Source: Lentzea sp. NBRC 105346
Lineage (GTDB): Bacteria; Actinomycetota; Actinomycetes; Mycobacteriales; Pseudonocardiaceae
Assembly: GCF_030269605.1 (NCBI RefSeq)
Contig: NZ_BSTQ01000008.1
Coordinates: 297,187 to 361,186, forward strand
Reading direction: 5' to 3'
DNA length: 64,000 nt
Shown: positions 37,308-45,817 of the stretch, piece by piece
Layout of the letters: the number at the start of each line of letters is the position of its first letter
Numbering within the stretch: the stretch's first letter is position 1
Position numbers and translations under genes: made by a program
The notes under the pieces: model-generated
The model's input: only the letters and a program-made list of their open reading frames with translations
The model's database searches: none
Told to the model about the DNA's origin: nothing

Positions 37308-38549
37308 GTGTCCGTCGATCTCGTCGTCGTTGGCGTCGGCTACGTCGGCCTACCGCTGGCGGCCGCGGCCGTCGCGGCCGGCCTGTCCGTCGCCGGTCTC
37401 GACACGTCAGCTCAGGTCGCTGAGACCATCGCCGCCGGTGTCTCGCACGTGCAGGACGTGTCCGACGCCGAACTGGCGGCCATGCGGGACAAGGGTTTCA
37501 CCGTCACCACCGACCCGGAGGTGCTCGGTTCCGCCGAGACGATCGTGATCTGCGTGCCGACCGGGCTGGGCGCGGACGGTCGGCCGGATCTCACCGCGGT
37601 CCGCGCGGCCGCCGAGACGGTGTCGGACCACCTGCGGCCCGGCACGCTCGTGGTGCTGGAGTCCACCACGTTTCCCGGCACCACCGAGGAGATCGTCGCG
37701 CCGATCCTGGAACGGCACGGCCTGCTGGCGGGGGAGGACTTCCCGCTCGGCTACTCACCGGAACGCGTCGATCCGGGCAACCGGAACTTCGGCGTGCGCA
37801 ACACGCCGAAGATCGTCAGTGGGCGGACCCCGTTGTGCGCCAAGCACTGTGCGGCGTTCTACCACCGGTTCGTCGACACCGTCGTCGTGGCGCGCGGCAC
37901 CCGTGAGGCCGAGCTGGCCAAGCTGCTGGAGAACACCTACCGGTACGTGAACATCGCGCTGGTCAACGAGATCGCCTTGTTGTGCGACCGGATCGGCATC
38001 GACGTGTGGGACGTGCTGCACTGCGCCGCGACGAAACCGTTCGGCTTCGCGCCGTTCACGCCGGGACCGGGCGTGGGCGGGCATTGCATCCCGATCGACC
38101 CGCGCTACCTGCTCGACTCCGCCGAGCGCGTGGGCGCGGACCTGGGGGTGGTGCGGGCGGCCCGGCGGGTCGACGCGGGTATGCCCGTGCACGTGGCGGA
38201 TCGGGTCGAGCGGCTGCTCGCCGGAAAACCGTTGCGCGGAGCGGAGATCCTGCTGATCGGCGTCACCTACAAGGCCGACGTCCCGGACACGCGCGAGACC
38301 GCGGCGATCCACATCGCGGCCCGGCTCACGTCGCTCGGAGCCAGGGTGAGCTATCACGACCCGATCGCGGGCGACGTGCCGTCGCTGGGGGTTCGCCGGA
38401 ACGACCTGGACGCCGCGTTGCGGGACGCGGACGTCGCGGTCCTGCTCGTCGCGCACGGGTCCTTCGATCTCGGCCGCATCGCTGCGCGAGCGCGGCTGCT
38501 GCTCGACATCACGGGACGGGTGCCCGGAGAGGAGGTCGATCGACTGTGA
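37308..38549 (+). CDS. nucleotide sugar dehydrogenase (UDP-glucose/GDP-mannose DH family)
   Basis: A 413-residue NAD-dependent enzyme that oxidises the C6 hydroxyl of a nucleotide sugar to a carboxylate. The Rossmann motif GVGYVG is at 9-14, ESTTFPGTTEE near 118, the catalytic Cys is 260 in PGPGVGGHCIPIDPRYL, and GVTYKADVPDTRET near 313 marks the C-terminal domain. The pattern is closer to UDP-HexNAc dehydrogenases (WbpA/WecC type) than to UDP-glucose dehydrogenase. GTG 37308 follows GAAGGGAC. It may serve cell-wall polysaccharide synthesis; it is separated from the biosynthetic cluster by the EF-hand gene and a terminator, so membership there is doubtful. Confidence 0.9.
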   Translation: MSVDLVVVGVGYVGLPLAAAAVAAGLSVAGLDTSAQVAETIAAGVSHVQDVSDAELAAMRDKGFTVTTDPEVLGSAETIVICVPTGLGADGRPDLTAVRAAAETVSDHLRPGTLVVLESTTFPGTTEEIVAPILERHGLLAGEDFPLGYSPERVDPGNRNFGVRNTPKIVSGRTPLCAKHCAAFYHRFVDTVVVARGTREAELAKLLENTYRYVNIALVNEIALLCDRIGIDVWDVLHCAATKPFGFAPFTPGPGVGGHCIPIDPRYLLDSAERVGADLGVVRAARRVDAGMPVHVADRVERLLAGKPLRGAEILLIGVTYKADVPDTRETAAIHIAARLTSLGARVSYHDPIAGDVPSLGVRRNDLDAALRDADVAVLLVAHGSFDLGRIAARARLLLDITGRVPGEEVDRL

Positions 38550-38624
38550 GGCCCACCCGGCCGGGGTGTCGGCCCCGGCTGGGCGTTCATGCCAACTTTC
38601 GCACTGATTGAGGAGTGTCCAGGA

Positions 38625-39161
38625 ATGACCACGGCTGTCAAGAACGACCGCCTGAAGAAGCGTTTCGAGAAGTGGGACGTCAACGGCAACGGCAGGATCG
38701 AGAAGTCCGACTACGAGGCGGAGGCCAGGCGCATCATCGCCGCCTTCGGTGAGGCCGCCGAGTCCCCGCAGGCCCGCGTGCTGACGAACGCCTTCATCGT
38801 GATGTTCGAGTACCTCGCGGGCAAGGCGGGTGTCGGCCCGGACGGATCGATGACGCTCGAGCAGTTCACCGAGGTCGTCGAGGCGGAGGTCTTCGCCAGC
38901 GGCGACGCGGGCTTCAGCCGGGTGGTCGAACCGACCATCCGCGCGATCGTCGGGCTGTGCGACACCGACGGCGACGGCGAGGTGAGCCATCGTGAGTTCG
39001 GCAAGTGGCTCGACGCGATCGGCGTGGAGCCCTCGGCGGCGAAGGCGTCGTTCGAGGCCATCGACACCAACGGCAACGGCAAGCTGACCGTCGACGAGCT
39101 GGTGCGCGCGGTGCGCGACTACCACCTCGGCAAACTCGACGTCCCGCTGCTCGGCCGCTAG
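38625..39161 (+). CDS. calerythrin-like EF-hand calcium-binding protein
   Basis: A 178-residue cytoplasmic protein with four EF-hands, near-identical in plan and length to calerythrin of Saccharopolyspora. Loop 1 is DVNGNGRIEKSD (about 18-29), loop 2 is degenerate (GPDGSMTLEQF near 81), loop 3 is DTDGDGEVSHREF (about 116) and loop 4 is DTNGNGKLTVDEL (about 150). The ending YHLGKLDVPLLGR also matches. ATG 38625 is preceded by GAGGAG; an in-frame ATG at 38589 is less likely. It presumably buffers or senses calcium. A strong terminator follows. Confidence 0.92.
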   Translation: MTTAVKNDRLKKRFEKWDVNGNGRIEKSDYEAEARRIIAAFGEAAESPQARVLTNAFIVMFEYLAGKAGVGPDGSMTLEQFTEVVEAEVFASGDAGFSRVVEPTIRAIVGLCDTDGDGEVSHREFGKWLDAIGVEPSAAKASFEAIDTNGNGKLTVDELVRAVRDYHLGKLDVPLLGR

Positions 39162-39169
39162 TCCAACCA

Positions 39170-39220
39170 CCGTTAAGGCCACCTTCACTGCACTGAGCGC
39201 AGTGAAGGTGGCCTTAACGG
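39170..39220. terminator. perfect 22-bp palindrome, terminator between convergent genes
   Basis: Arms 39170-39191 and 39199-39220 are exact reverse complements (CCGTTAAGGCCACCTTCACT begins the left arm) around a 7-base loop. It sits eight bases after the calerythrin gene and 12 before the end of the convergent biosynthetic operon. It shares its core with the elements at 3134 and 11219. Confidence 0.8.
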
Positions 39221-39232
39221 CGAGAGTTGGGG

Positions 39233-39619
39233 TCAGCGGAAGGTGATGTCGAGGTTGGGGGCCATGCCCACCTCGGGGCCGGTGCGGGGTACTGGGGTGC
39301 TGATGAGGATGTTGTAGTGGTTGGGAAAGTGGCAGGCGTCGAACCCGAGGACAGTGCCGACCAACGCGTCGCCGAGCCACAGCTCGTCGCCCCGGTCGAT
39401 CACGCCCGCGGACCCGATCTCGACGAACCCGAGGAACCCGACCCGGTCGATCCGCTCGTCGGTCACGTCGTGGTCGGTGGTCACCAGCTCGTGCACCTCG
39501 CCGACCCGCACGCACCGGCTCGCGAACGGTTCCAGCGTCATCCCGCGTTCATCGCGGCGGTGCACCAGCACCTTGACCACCGTGCCGGTGACCGTGCGTT
39601 TCGGCCCGTTCTCGCGCAT
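39233..39619 (-). CDS. conserved hypothetical protein, last gene of the minus biosynthetic operon
   Basis: A 128-residue soluble beta-rich protein: MRENGPKRTVTGTVVKVLVH at the start, VGEVHELVTTDHDVTDERID in the middle, GTVLGFDACHFPNHYNILIS near the end. It may belong to the DUF6917 group, but I am not certain of that label. ATG 39619 is preceded by GGAGGCGG six bases away, so the start is firm although it lies 71 bases inside the upstream oxidoreductase gene. No catalytic residues are obvious. Its strict position in the operon suggests a structural or accessory role in the pathway. Confidence 0.8.
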   Translation of the reverse strand: MRENGPKRTVTGTVVKVLVHRRDERGMTLEPFASRCVRVGEVHELVTTDHDVTDERIDRVGFLGFVEIGSAGVIDRGDELWLGDALVGTVLGFDACHFPNHYNILISTPVPRTGPEVGMAPNLDITFR

Positions 39620-40481
39620 GTGCCGCCTCCATCCGATATACCTGGTCCACCAGGGAAGGCGCGTCCAGACCGCCGTCGTGCCACGCGCCGCGGCGCTCGA
39701 CGGCGGTGGCGAACTCCCGCAGGATCCCCGCGTATTCGTGCCACAACGAGCCCTTGAACTCCGCGAACCCGGCGAGCATGTCGGCGTGCAGCATGATGCC
39801 GTCCACCAGCTCGACCGTCACGTCCTTGACCTCACCGGGGAACGACCAGTCCAGCTCGATCGTCGCCTTGTCCAGTCGCAGCAGCGCCCGCCGGTCGACG
39901 CCGAGCTCGTCGCGGGTGACCGTAGCGTCCACAAGGGACAGCGGGCCGACGAACAGGCGTGCCACGTCCAGCGCGTTCGGGCCGTTGTCCGCCACACAGC
40001 CACCGCCGCACCGCGTGGCGTCGAGGTACCAGCGGTCCCGGCCGACGTGCTCCTCGATCCGTTCCAGGTAGCGGACCGTCACGTGCCTGACCGGCGCGGT
40101 CACCGGCAGCGCCAGGACGTTGCGGTTGTAGCGCCGGTGGAAGGCGGTGAACAGCGCGACGTCGCGCTTTCGCGCGGCCTCGACCAGTTCGACGCCGTCG
40201 GCCAACGTGGTGGCGAGCGGTTTCTCCACGCACACCGGAAGTCCCGCCGCGATCGCGTCCCGGCACACCGCCGCGTGCACGTCGTTCGGCGCTGTGACGA
40301 TCACCGCGTCGACGACGCCCAGCAGATCGCGATGGTCGGTGAACGCCGGAACCTCGTGCGGCGCCAGCAGATCGGGGTCGAGATCACACACCGCGGCCAG
40401 CTCGAAGGAAGGCGACGACGCGATCGCGCGGAGGTAGAACCGGGAGATCACCCCGAGTCCGACGACGCCCACCCGGATCAC
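39549..40481 (-). CDS. Gfo/Idh/MocA family oxidoreductase (copy 1)
   Basis: A 310-residue NAD(P)-dependent dehydrogenase. The Rossmann motif GVVGLGVISRFYL is at 5-17, the family EKP signature is in CVEKPLATT near 93, and the C-terminal domain holds DNGPNALDVARLF near 165 in place of the usual GxHxxD helix. Enzymes of this family oxidise or reduce ring hydroxyls of sugars and cyclitols, often before a DegT aminotransferase. GTG 40481 overlaps the upstream Ldh-type gene in GTGA; the longer frame upstream is not conserved. It is the fifth gene of the minus operon. Confidence 0.85.
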   Translation of the reverse strand: MIRVGVVGLGVISRFYLRAIASSPSFELAAVCDLDPDLLAPHEVPAFTDHRDLLGVVDAVIVTAPNDVHAAVCRDAIAAGLPVCVEKPLATTLADGVELVEAARKRDVALFTAFHRRYNRNVLALPVTAPVRHVTVRYLERIEEHVGRDRWYLDATRCGGGCVADNGPNALDVARLFVGPLSLVDATVTRDELGVDRRALLRLDKATIELDWSFPGEVKDVTVELVDGIMLHADMLAGFAEFKGSLWHEYAGILREFATAVERRGAWHDGGLDAPSLVDQVYRMEAAHARERAETHGHRHGGQGAGAPPR

Positions 40482-41506
40482 GCGGTCATCAGCTCCTCGT
40501 GCAGTGCCCAGGGCAGCGGCACGCCGTGTTCGCGCCGCCATGCCGCGCGTTCGCCCTCGTGCCATCCCGGATAGGTCACGGGATCCGCGACAGCCGGCCA
40601 GCCGAGCACCGCGCCGAACAACTGCGAGGCGTCCGCGCCGAACCCAGGACGGAGCACCGACGGTGCGATCGCGAGGGTGAACACACCGATGTCGTCGTCG
40701 AGCGAGCCGTCGCCGGACAACGCGCCGAGCGCGGCGCCGGGGACGAGCGCGGCGAGCACCTCCACCAGCAATCCGAGCCCGAATCCCTTGTACGCTCCCG
40801 TTTCCGGAGCGCTACCAAGCCACAACAGGTGTGCCTCACCGCGGTCGAAGGCCGCCGGATCCGTCACCGCCTCACCGTCGTCGGACGCGAGCCACCCGGC
40901 CGGGACGGGCCGGTTCTCCCGTGCCGCCGCGCGGATCCGGCCGGTCGGCACCACGGTCGTGCTCATGTCCAGCACGAACGGGTGCCGGTCGCCCGCCGGG
41001 CACGCCAGGGCGAGTGGGTTGGTACCCAGCATCGGCGCGCTGCCGCCCGGCGGACGGGCGATGCGCTGCCCGCCGCAGTTGGCCGCCACCAGCCCGACCA
41101 TGCCGTGCGCGGCGGCCCGTGCCGCGTGGTAACCCGCGCAGCCGATGTGCGTGGTGCCCCGCAACGACACCAGCCCGATGCCCCGGCGTGCGGCGCGGGC
41201 GCAGGCCAGCTCCATCGCCTGCGACGCCGACCAGAGGCCGAGCGTGCGCCGGGCGTCGGCGAGCACACAGGCGCCGAGGTCGGTCTCTATCACCATTTCC
41301 GCGGCGGGATCGGTGCGGCCGCTGTCGAACAGCGGCAGGTACAACCGGGTCAGGTTGACCAGGCCGTGCGATGTCACGCCGGTCAGTTCGCCGTGGCACA
41401 ACGCCTCGGCGGCGACGCCGGCCCGGTCGGGTGGCATCCCGCGTGCGGTGAACACGCGCGTCACCGCGGCCAACAAGGTCGGAAACGGGACGATCACGTC
41501 ACTCAT
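40478..41506 (-). CDS. Ldh/malate dehydrogenase family (type 2) oxidoreductase
   Basis: A 342-residue NAD(P)-dependent 2-hydroxyacid dehydrogenase of the malate/L-sulfolactate/ureidoglycolate family. Typical stretches are ALCHGELTGVTSHGLVNLTR near 36, GTTHIGCAGYHAARAAAHG near 116 and GGSAPMLGTNPLALACP near 154. This family interconverts 2-hydroxy and 2-keto acids and is structurally unlike classical lactate dehydrogenase. ATG 41506 overlaps the M20 gene stop in ATGA. In the pathway it could oxidise a hydroxy-acid or an open-chain sugar acid; the substrate is not deducible. Confidence 0.85.
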   Translation of the reverse strand: MSDVIVPFPTLLAAVTRVFTARGMPPDRAGVAAEALCHGELTGVTSHGLVNLTRLYLPLFDSGRTDPAAEMVIETDLGACVLADARRTLGLWSASQAMELACARAARRGIGLVSLRGTTHIGCAGYHAARAAAHGMVGLVAANCGGQRIARPPGGSAPMLGTNPLALACPAGDRHPFVLDMSTTVVPTGRIRAAARENRPVPAGWLASDDGEAVTDPAAFDRGEAHLLWLGSAPETGAYKGFGLGLLVEVLAALVPGAALGALSGDGSLDDDIGVFTLAIAPSVLRPGFGADASQLFGAVLGWPAVADPVTYPGWHEGERAAWRREHGVPLPWALHEELMTA

Positions 41507-42687
41507 CGGACACTCTCCGCGAATCGCAGGACGATGTCGCGCACCACGCCGGCGAACCGGTCGAGGTCGGCCTCCAGGGCGAACTCACCGGGGGCGTGGG
41601 CGTTGTTGCCGTCGAGGGAACCGGGACCGAGCACCACGGCCGGGGCCACCCCGTCGAGCCAGATCGCGTCACACGTGAACGCTGGCTCGTCGTCGGGCCA
41701 GCGGGGGACGAGCCCGTCCAGCAGTGGAACGTCCTGAGTGGACAGTGCGGGCAAGCCGCGTTTGCGCCACGACAGCTCGGTGATCTTCGCGGCGTCCTGG
41801 GCGGTGCGGCGGAACGGCGAGCGATCGCCGAACCGCTCGGTGAACGCCGCGAGCCCCGCCGTCAGCTCCGCGGACACGGCTTCCTCCAGCACGCGGGCCG
41901 AAGCCGAGCTGCCGTACGACAGGTTGAGCAGCAGCTCACCCGAGCCGTAGACGCGGTTGTGCATCGAACCGGTGTGCAGGCCGGCGACGCACATCTGCCC
42001 GTTGGGCACCTGGGGCAGAGCAGCCGCAAGGTGTTGCGCGAGGAACCCGAGCAGCACGGTCGCGTTGTGCCCCACGTCCGGCTGGTCGTCGATCGCGTCG
42101 TCGCCGCGGATCTGGATCGACGGGGTCATCGCGGCGGTGCAGCGCGGCAGGTAGCGCAGGCCGGTCGGCTCGCAGAACACGTTGAGCGCGCCCACGTACC
42201 CGGCCTCGACCAGCGGTCGCGTGCCGAAGGTGCCCATCGCACCACCCTCCTCGCCGGAGACGGCCTGGACGAGCACGCCGCAGTCCGCGTTCGCGGCGGC
42301 ACGGAGACCGGCCAGCAGCGCGACGGCGGGTCCCTTGGCGTCGATCGCGCCACGCCCGTGGAAGCGGACTCCGTCGAACGACGCGGGCTCGAACGGCGCC
42401 ACGGTGTCGAGGTGCACGTTGAACATCACGGCCGGCGCGTCGCGCGGACCGCGGCGCAGCACGAGGTTCGGCTGGCACGCCAGGAAGTCCGCGCCGACGT
42501 CCAACGGGACGAGATCGGACAGCGTGGCGGCCGGGGCGAAGTGCTCGACCTCGAACCCGATGTCCGCCGCGGCGTCGGCGTAGAGCCGCATCGCGTCCCA
42601 CAGCCGCACCTCGGCGGAGGTCTCCAGCGGTCCGGCGGTCGGCAGCTCGAGCAGGCACAGCAGCAGCGCGCGGTCGGACGCGATCAC
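41503..42687 (-). CDS. M20 family metallohydrolase
   Basis: A 394-residue zinc-dependent amidohydrolase/peptidase. Metal and catalytic residues are visible: His 92 and Asp 94 in FNVHLDTV, Asp 116 in GAIDAKGP, Glu 146-147 in SGEEGG, Glu 173 in FCEPTG, and a C-terminal GNNAHAPGEF motif carrying the last His. M20 enzymes remove acyl groups or cleave amides of amino acids and amino sugars. In a cluster with aminotransferases it may deprotect an N-acylated intermediate. GTG 42687 overlaps the isomerase-like gene stop; codons upstream do not fit the family. Confidence 0.86.
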   Translation of the reverse strand: MIASDRALLLCLLELPTAGPLETSAEVRLWDAMRLYADAAADIGFEVEHFAPAATLSDLVPLDVGADFLACQPNLVLRRGPRDAPAVMFNVHLDTVAPFEPASFDGVRFHGRGAIDAKGPAVALLAGLRAAANADCGVLVQAVSGEEGGAMGTFGTRPLVEAGYVGALNVFCEPTGLRYLPRCTAAMTPSIQIRGDDAIDDQPDVGHNATVLLGFLAQHLAAALPQVPNGQMCVAGLHTGSMHNRVYGSGELLLNLSYGSSASARVLEEAVSAELTAGLAAFTERFGDRSPFRRTAQDAAKITELSWRKRGLPALSTQDVPLLDGLVPRWPDDEPAFTCDAIWLDGVAPAVVLGPGSLDGNNAHAPGEFALEADLDRFAGVVRDIVLRFAESVR

Positions 42688-43496
42688 CCGAGCAACCCGG
42701 CCATCGCCCGCCCGGCCGCGACGAACGACGCCGCCGCGTCCTCCGCCAGCTCGCCCGGCTCGTGCGGAACCAGCCCGAGGTGCGGCTCCAGCGACCAATC
42801 ACCGCGATAACCCTTGTCCCGCAGGAGTTCCATACAGTCCGCGACCCGCGCGTCACCGGTTCCCGGCAGGACGAACCGCGACCCGATCGCGTCCTTGACG
42901 TGCACGTGCGCGACGTGCGGCAGCACCTGCCGCAGCAGGGCGTACCCGTCGTACCCGTGCGCGACGCCGTTGCCGGTGTCGAACAACACCCGCAACGCCG
43001 GGCTGTCCACGGACTCGACCAGGTCGAGTATCCGCGCGCCGCTCGTGCCCGCCCAGCCGGAACAGTTCTCCAGCACCAGCACCACACCGAGCTCCGCGGC
43101 TCGCGTCGCGAACAGCGTGATCCGGCCGATCACGCGGTCGCGCCACGCCTGCTCGCCCAAACCCTCGTTGGGGCAGGACATGATCCGCACGAACCGCGTG
43201 CCCAGGTCACCGCACCGCCGGCCGAGCACGTCGAGCTCGGCGAGCTCCAGCTCGAGCGGGTAGGTGATCGACCGCGACCAGCCGCCGATCCGCGACGCCA
43301 GGCACACGGCGTGCACTCCGTTGTCCGACAACGACTTCGCGACCCGGTCGAACGCCCGGTCGGACAGCTCGGCCACCGGTGTCCGATCGACCGATCGCAG
43401 CTCGATCCGCGACCAGCCGAGCTCGGCGAGCACCCGCAGCTGGGCGGGCAGGTCGTGCGCGGCCTCGTCCGTGATCCCCGCGAGCTCACCCGGCAT
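42684..43496 (-). CDS. sugar phosphate isomerase/epimerase-type TIM-barrel protein
   Basis: A 270-residue protein of the xylose-isomerase-like/AP endonuclease 2 family. Key features are LAELGWSRIELRSVD near 27, VLVLENCSGWAGTSG near 139 with a metal-ligand Glu, LFDTGNGVAHGYDG near 170, HVHVKDAI near 196 and WSLEPHLG near 236. Members include inosose dehydratase and isomerases of sugars or cyclitols, which fits an aminocyclitol or sugar route. ATG 43496 lies 11 bases inside the upstream gene. It is the second gene of the minus operon. Confidence 0.85.
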   Translation of the reverse strand: MPGELAGITDEAAHDLPAQLRVLAELGWSRIELRSVDRTPVAELSDRAFDRVAKSLSDNGVHAVCLASRIGGWSRSITYPLELELAELDVLGRRCGDLGTRFVRIMSCPNEGLGEQAWRDRVIGRITLFATRAAELGVVLVLENCSGWAGTSGARILDLVESVDSPALRVLFDTGNGVAHGYDGYALLRQVLPHVAHVHVKDAIGSRFVLPGTGDARVADCMELLRDKGYRGDWSLEPHLGLVPHEPGELAEDAAASFVAAGRAMAGLLG

Positions 43497-44511
43497 GCTG
43501 CGGCGTGGCTTCCGTGCGGGCCGCCGGAACGACCGGTTCGGCCGAGATGTTCTTGCCGACGGACAGGATCTGCACGACCTCGGTGGCGAACCCGAAGCTG
43601 AGCGCGCCGCGCTCGCCGCCGAGCCGGAAGTTCCGGTACGCCTGGATCATCCACTCGGTCAGGGAGTCGTCCCGCAATACAACCCGCTCGGCGTGCCCGC
43701 CGCGGACGACGGTCAGCTGGGAGTGGTCGTCGTCATCGCTGACGGCGTAATGGCCGGTCGCGGTGCCCTCGTCGAACCGGATGGTGATCCGCCGCTCGCG
43801 CACCGGTGCCGTGAGGTCGGAGGTGATCTCGGTGCGCGCGCCGGCGTTGTGCCGCAGGCCGATGTGCGCGCCGCCCATCCTGGCCACCACGGCGTCACCG
43901 ACGCGCAGGTCGTACCCGGCGGCGTGGGTGACGCGCGCGTTGCCCGCGAGCCGCAGCGCGAGTCCCACCCCGTGCGGCAGCTCGACGTCGAACGCGGTCG
44001 GATGACCGGGTGCGGTGAGGGAACGGCGGAAGCGCGGCTTGTTCTGCACGATCGCGATCGACCTGACCTCGCCCATCGTCCCGTTCCGCACCAGGTCGGT
44101 GAGTCGCGCGGTGAGCGTGCTCGCCAGCCACGGCTCGACCACCTCGATGTGCAGCGCGTGCTTGCGGCGCAACCGGATGATCCGCGCCAGGTCGTCGGTG
44201 TCGGCCGCGAGCGGCTTCTCCACCACGATCCGGTTGAACCCGAGGCGGGCCAGCTCGGTGATCACCTCCGTGCGCACGCTCGGTGGGGTGCAGACGTGCG
44301 CCACCGTGTCGCCGGGGTCGACCAGCGCGGCCGCCTGCGCCAGCGTCTGTGTGGTGACCAGACCCGCGCGGCGCGCAGGCAGCCGGCGCGGGTCGCACGC
44401 CACCACCGGCTCGTCGCCGAACAACTGGGTTCCCGCTGCCCGCGCCCTGCTCAGCACCGGGATGTGCAGACCTGCGCCGGCCCGGCCCAATCCCACGACG
44501 AGTGTACGCAC
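43486..44511 (-). CDS. Gfo/Idh/MocA family oxidoreductase (copy 2)
   Basis: A 341-residue NAD(P)-dependent dehydrogenase, the first gene of the minus operon. The Rossmann motif VGLGRAGAGLHIPVL is at 6-20, VEKPLAADTDD near 96 contains the EKP signature, and VELPHGVGLALRLAG near 176 is the substrate-side helix. It shares little sequence with copy 1 beyond family motifs, so it likely performs a different redox step. GTG 44511 is the start; the ribosome site is poor. Upstream lies a 175-base region shared with the divergent aminotransferase gene. Confidence 0.86.
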   Translation of the reverse strand: MRTLVVGLGRAGAGLHIPVLSRARAAGTQLFGDEPVVACDPRRLPARRAGLVTTQTLAQAAALVDPGDTVAHVCTPPSVRTEVITELARLGFNRIVVEKPLAADTDDLARIIRLRRKHALHIEVVEPWLASTLTARLTDLVRNGTMGEVRSIAIVQNKPRFRRSLTAPGHPTAFDVELPHGVGLALRLAGNARVTHAAGYDLRVGDAVVARMGGAHIGLRHNAGARTEITSDLTAPVRERRITIRFDEGTATGHYAVSDDDDHSQLTVVRGGHAERVVLRDDSLTEWMIQAYRNFRLGGERGALSFGFATEVVQILSVGKNISAEPVVPAARTEATPQHAG

Positions 44512-44526
44512 TTAATTCGCCCCGTC

Positions 44527-44557
44527 TTCGAAACAATTCGAACCCCGTGGAATTCGA
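44527..44557. promoter_or_regulatory. TTCGAA repeat block in the divergent biosynthetic promoter region
   Basis: TTCGAA occurs at 44527-44532 and 44537-44542, exactly one helical turn apart, and TTCGA again at 44553-44557. The block lies 16 to 46 bases upstream of the minus operon, within the 44512-44686 region that must hold both promoters. The region is clearly richer in A/T than its surroundings. No cluster-situated regulator gene is present. Confidence 0.35.
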
Positions 44558-44686
44558 CGCTGCTGGATCGACTCGCATGATGTCAATGACGCATGCTCGT
44601 TTTGACCTGGAAGTGTGAATCCGTCAGGCGTGTGGAACGGCTGTCCTACGCTCGGATCCGTTGTGTCGCAGCGGAGGTGAGTTCGC

Positions 44687-45817
44687 TTGGCGGTCCCTTT
44701 CTTCACCCAGGCCGTCTCATTCGACCGGCGTTGGCCCGTCACTCGTCAGCACATTGTCGAAGTTATGGACAATGGTAAGTACTCGCATGGGCGAAAAGTA
44801 GTAGAACTGGAAAACGCGCTCGCCGCCTACACGGGCTCGCTATTCGCTGTCGGGGTGAATAGCGGTACGGACGCGCTGGTTCTGCTGCTGCGGGCGTGCG
44901 GGCTGCGCCCCGGCGACGAGGTGGTCGTGCCCGCGTTCTCGTTCATCGCCACCGCGTCGTCCGTGGTGCTGGCCAGCGGTCGGCCGGTGTTCGCCGACAT
45001 CGAGGCCGACGGGTACGGCATCGACCCCGCGTCGATCGAGGCCGTCGCGGGCGAGCGCACCCGGTTCGTCATGCCCGTGCACCTCTTCCACCGGCTCGCC
45101 GACCTGACCGGCGTGCTCGAGGTCTCCGGCCGCCTGGGACTGACCGTCGTGGAGGACAGCGCCGAGGCGATCGGCATGCGCCATGACGGTGTGCACGCTG
45201 GACTGTTCGGGGCCGGGGGAGTGTTGTCGTTCTTCCCCACCAAGACGCTCGGGGCGCTGGGCGACGCGGGCGCGGTGATCACGAACGACGAGCGGATCGC
45301 GGAGACCGTCGGGGCGCTGCGCCACCACGGCCGGTTCGGCCGCACGATCGACCACTTCCCGGGCATCTCGACCGCGACCGGTATGCCCGGCGTGAACAGC
45401 AAGATGGACGACATCCAGGCCGCGGTGCTGCTGGCCAAGCTGTCCACTCTGGACGATGACATCGCGCGCCGGGCCGAGCTCGCCGCGCGCTACACGTCGC
45501 TGCTGAAGGACTTGCCCGGCATCCGCAAGCTGCCGCGCGACGGCGTCGTGTACTACGTGTACGTCATCGAGGCCGACGAGCGGGACGGGCTCGCCACGCA
45601 CCTCGCCGCGTGCGGTGTCGGGACCGAGATCTACTACCCGGTGCCGCTGCACCTGCAGCCGTGCTTCGCCGACCTCGGGCACGTTCCCGGCGACTTCCCG
45701 AACGCCGAGGCCGCCTGCAAGTACACCCTCGCGCTGCCGCTCTACCCGGACATGTCCACTTCGGACGTCGACCGGGTCTGCGAAGCGATCCGCGCTTACT
45801 ACGCGGGGAGGCCGTGA
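44687..45817 (+). CDS. DegT/DnrJ/EryC1/StrS aminotransferase (copy 1)
   Basis: A 376-residue PLP-dependent sugar/cyclitol aminotransferase. The PLP Lys is 186 in SFFPTKTLGALGDAG, the cofactor-ring Asp is 157 in VEDSAEAIG, and NSGTDAL near 58 and VYVIEAD near 290 are typical. It transfers an amino group from glutamate or glutamine to a keto sugar or keto cyclitol. The start is TTG 44687, with GGAGGTGA eight bases upstream. It leads the plus operon, divergent from the Gfo/Idh genes that could supply its ketone substrate. Confidence 0.92.
   Translation: MAVPFFTQAVSFDRRWPVTRQHIVEVMDNGKYSHGRKVVELENALAAYTGSLFAVGVNSGTDALVLLLRACGLRPGDEVVVPAFSFIATASSVVLASGRPVFADIEADGYGIDPASIEAVAGERTRFVMPVHLFHRLADLTGVLEVSGRLGLTVVEDSAEAIGMRHDGVHAGLFGAGGVLSFFPTKTLGALGDAGAVITNDERIAETVGALRHHGRFGRTIDHFPGISTATGMPGVNSKMDDIQAAVLLAKLSTLDDDIARRAELAARYTSLLKDLPGIRKLPRDGVVYYVYVIEADERDGLATHLAACGVGTEIYYPVPLHLQPCFADLGHVPGDFPNAEAACKYTLALPLYPDMSTSDVDRVCEAIRAYYAGRP

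Noticed and set aside
37308..38549. Nucleotide-sugar dehydrogenase as first gene of the biosynthetic cluster
   Set aside because: A calcium-binding protein gene and a strong terminator separate it from the cluster and the strand is opposite; it could contribute in trans but the context does not show it.
44687..44860. Horizontal transfer suggested by lower GC at the start of the first aminotransferase gene
   Set aside because: Only the first 50 or so codons are A/T-richer, which is normal near translation starts; the rest of the cluster matches the window in codon use.
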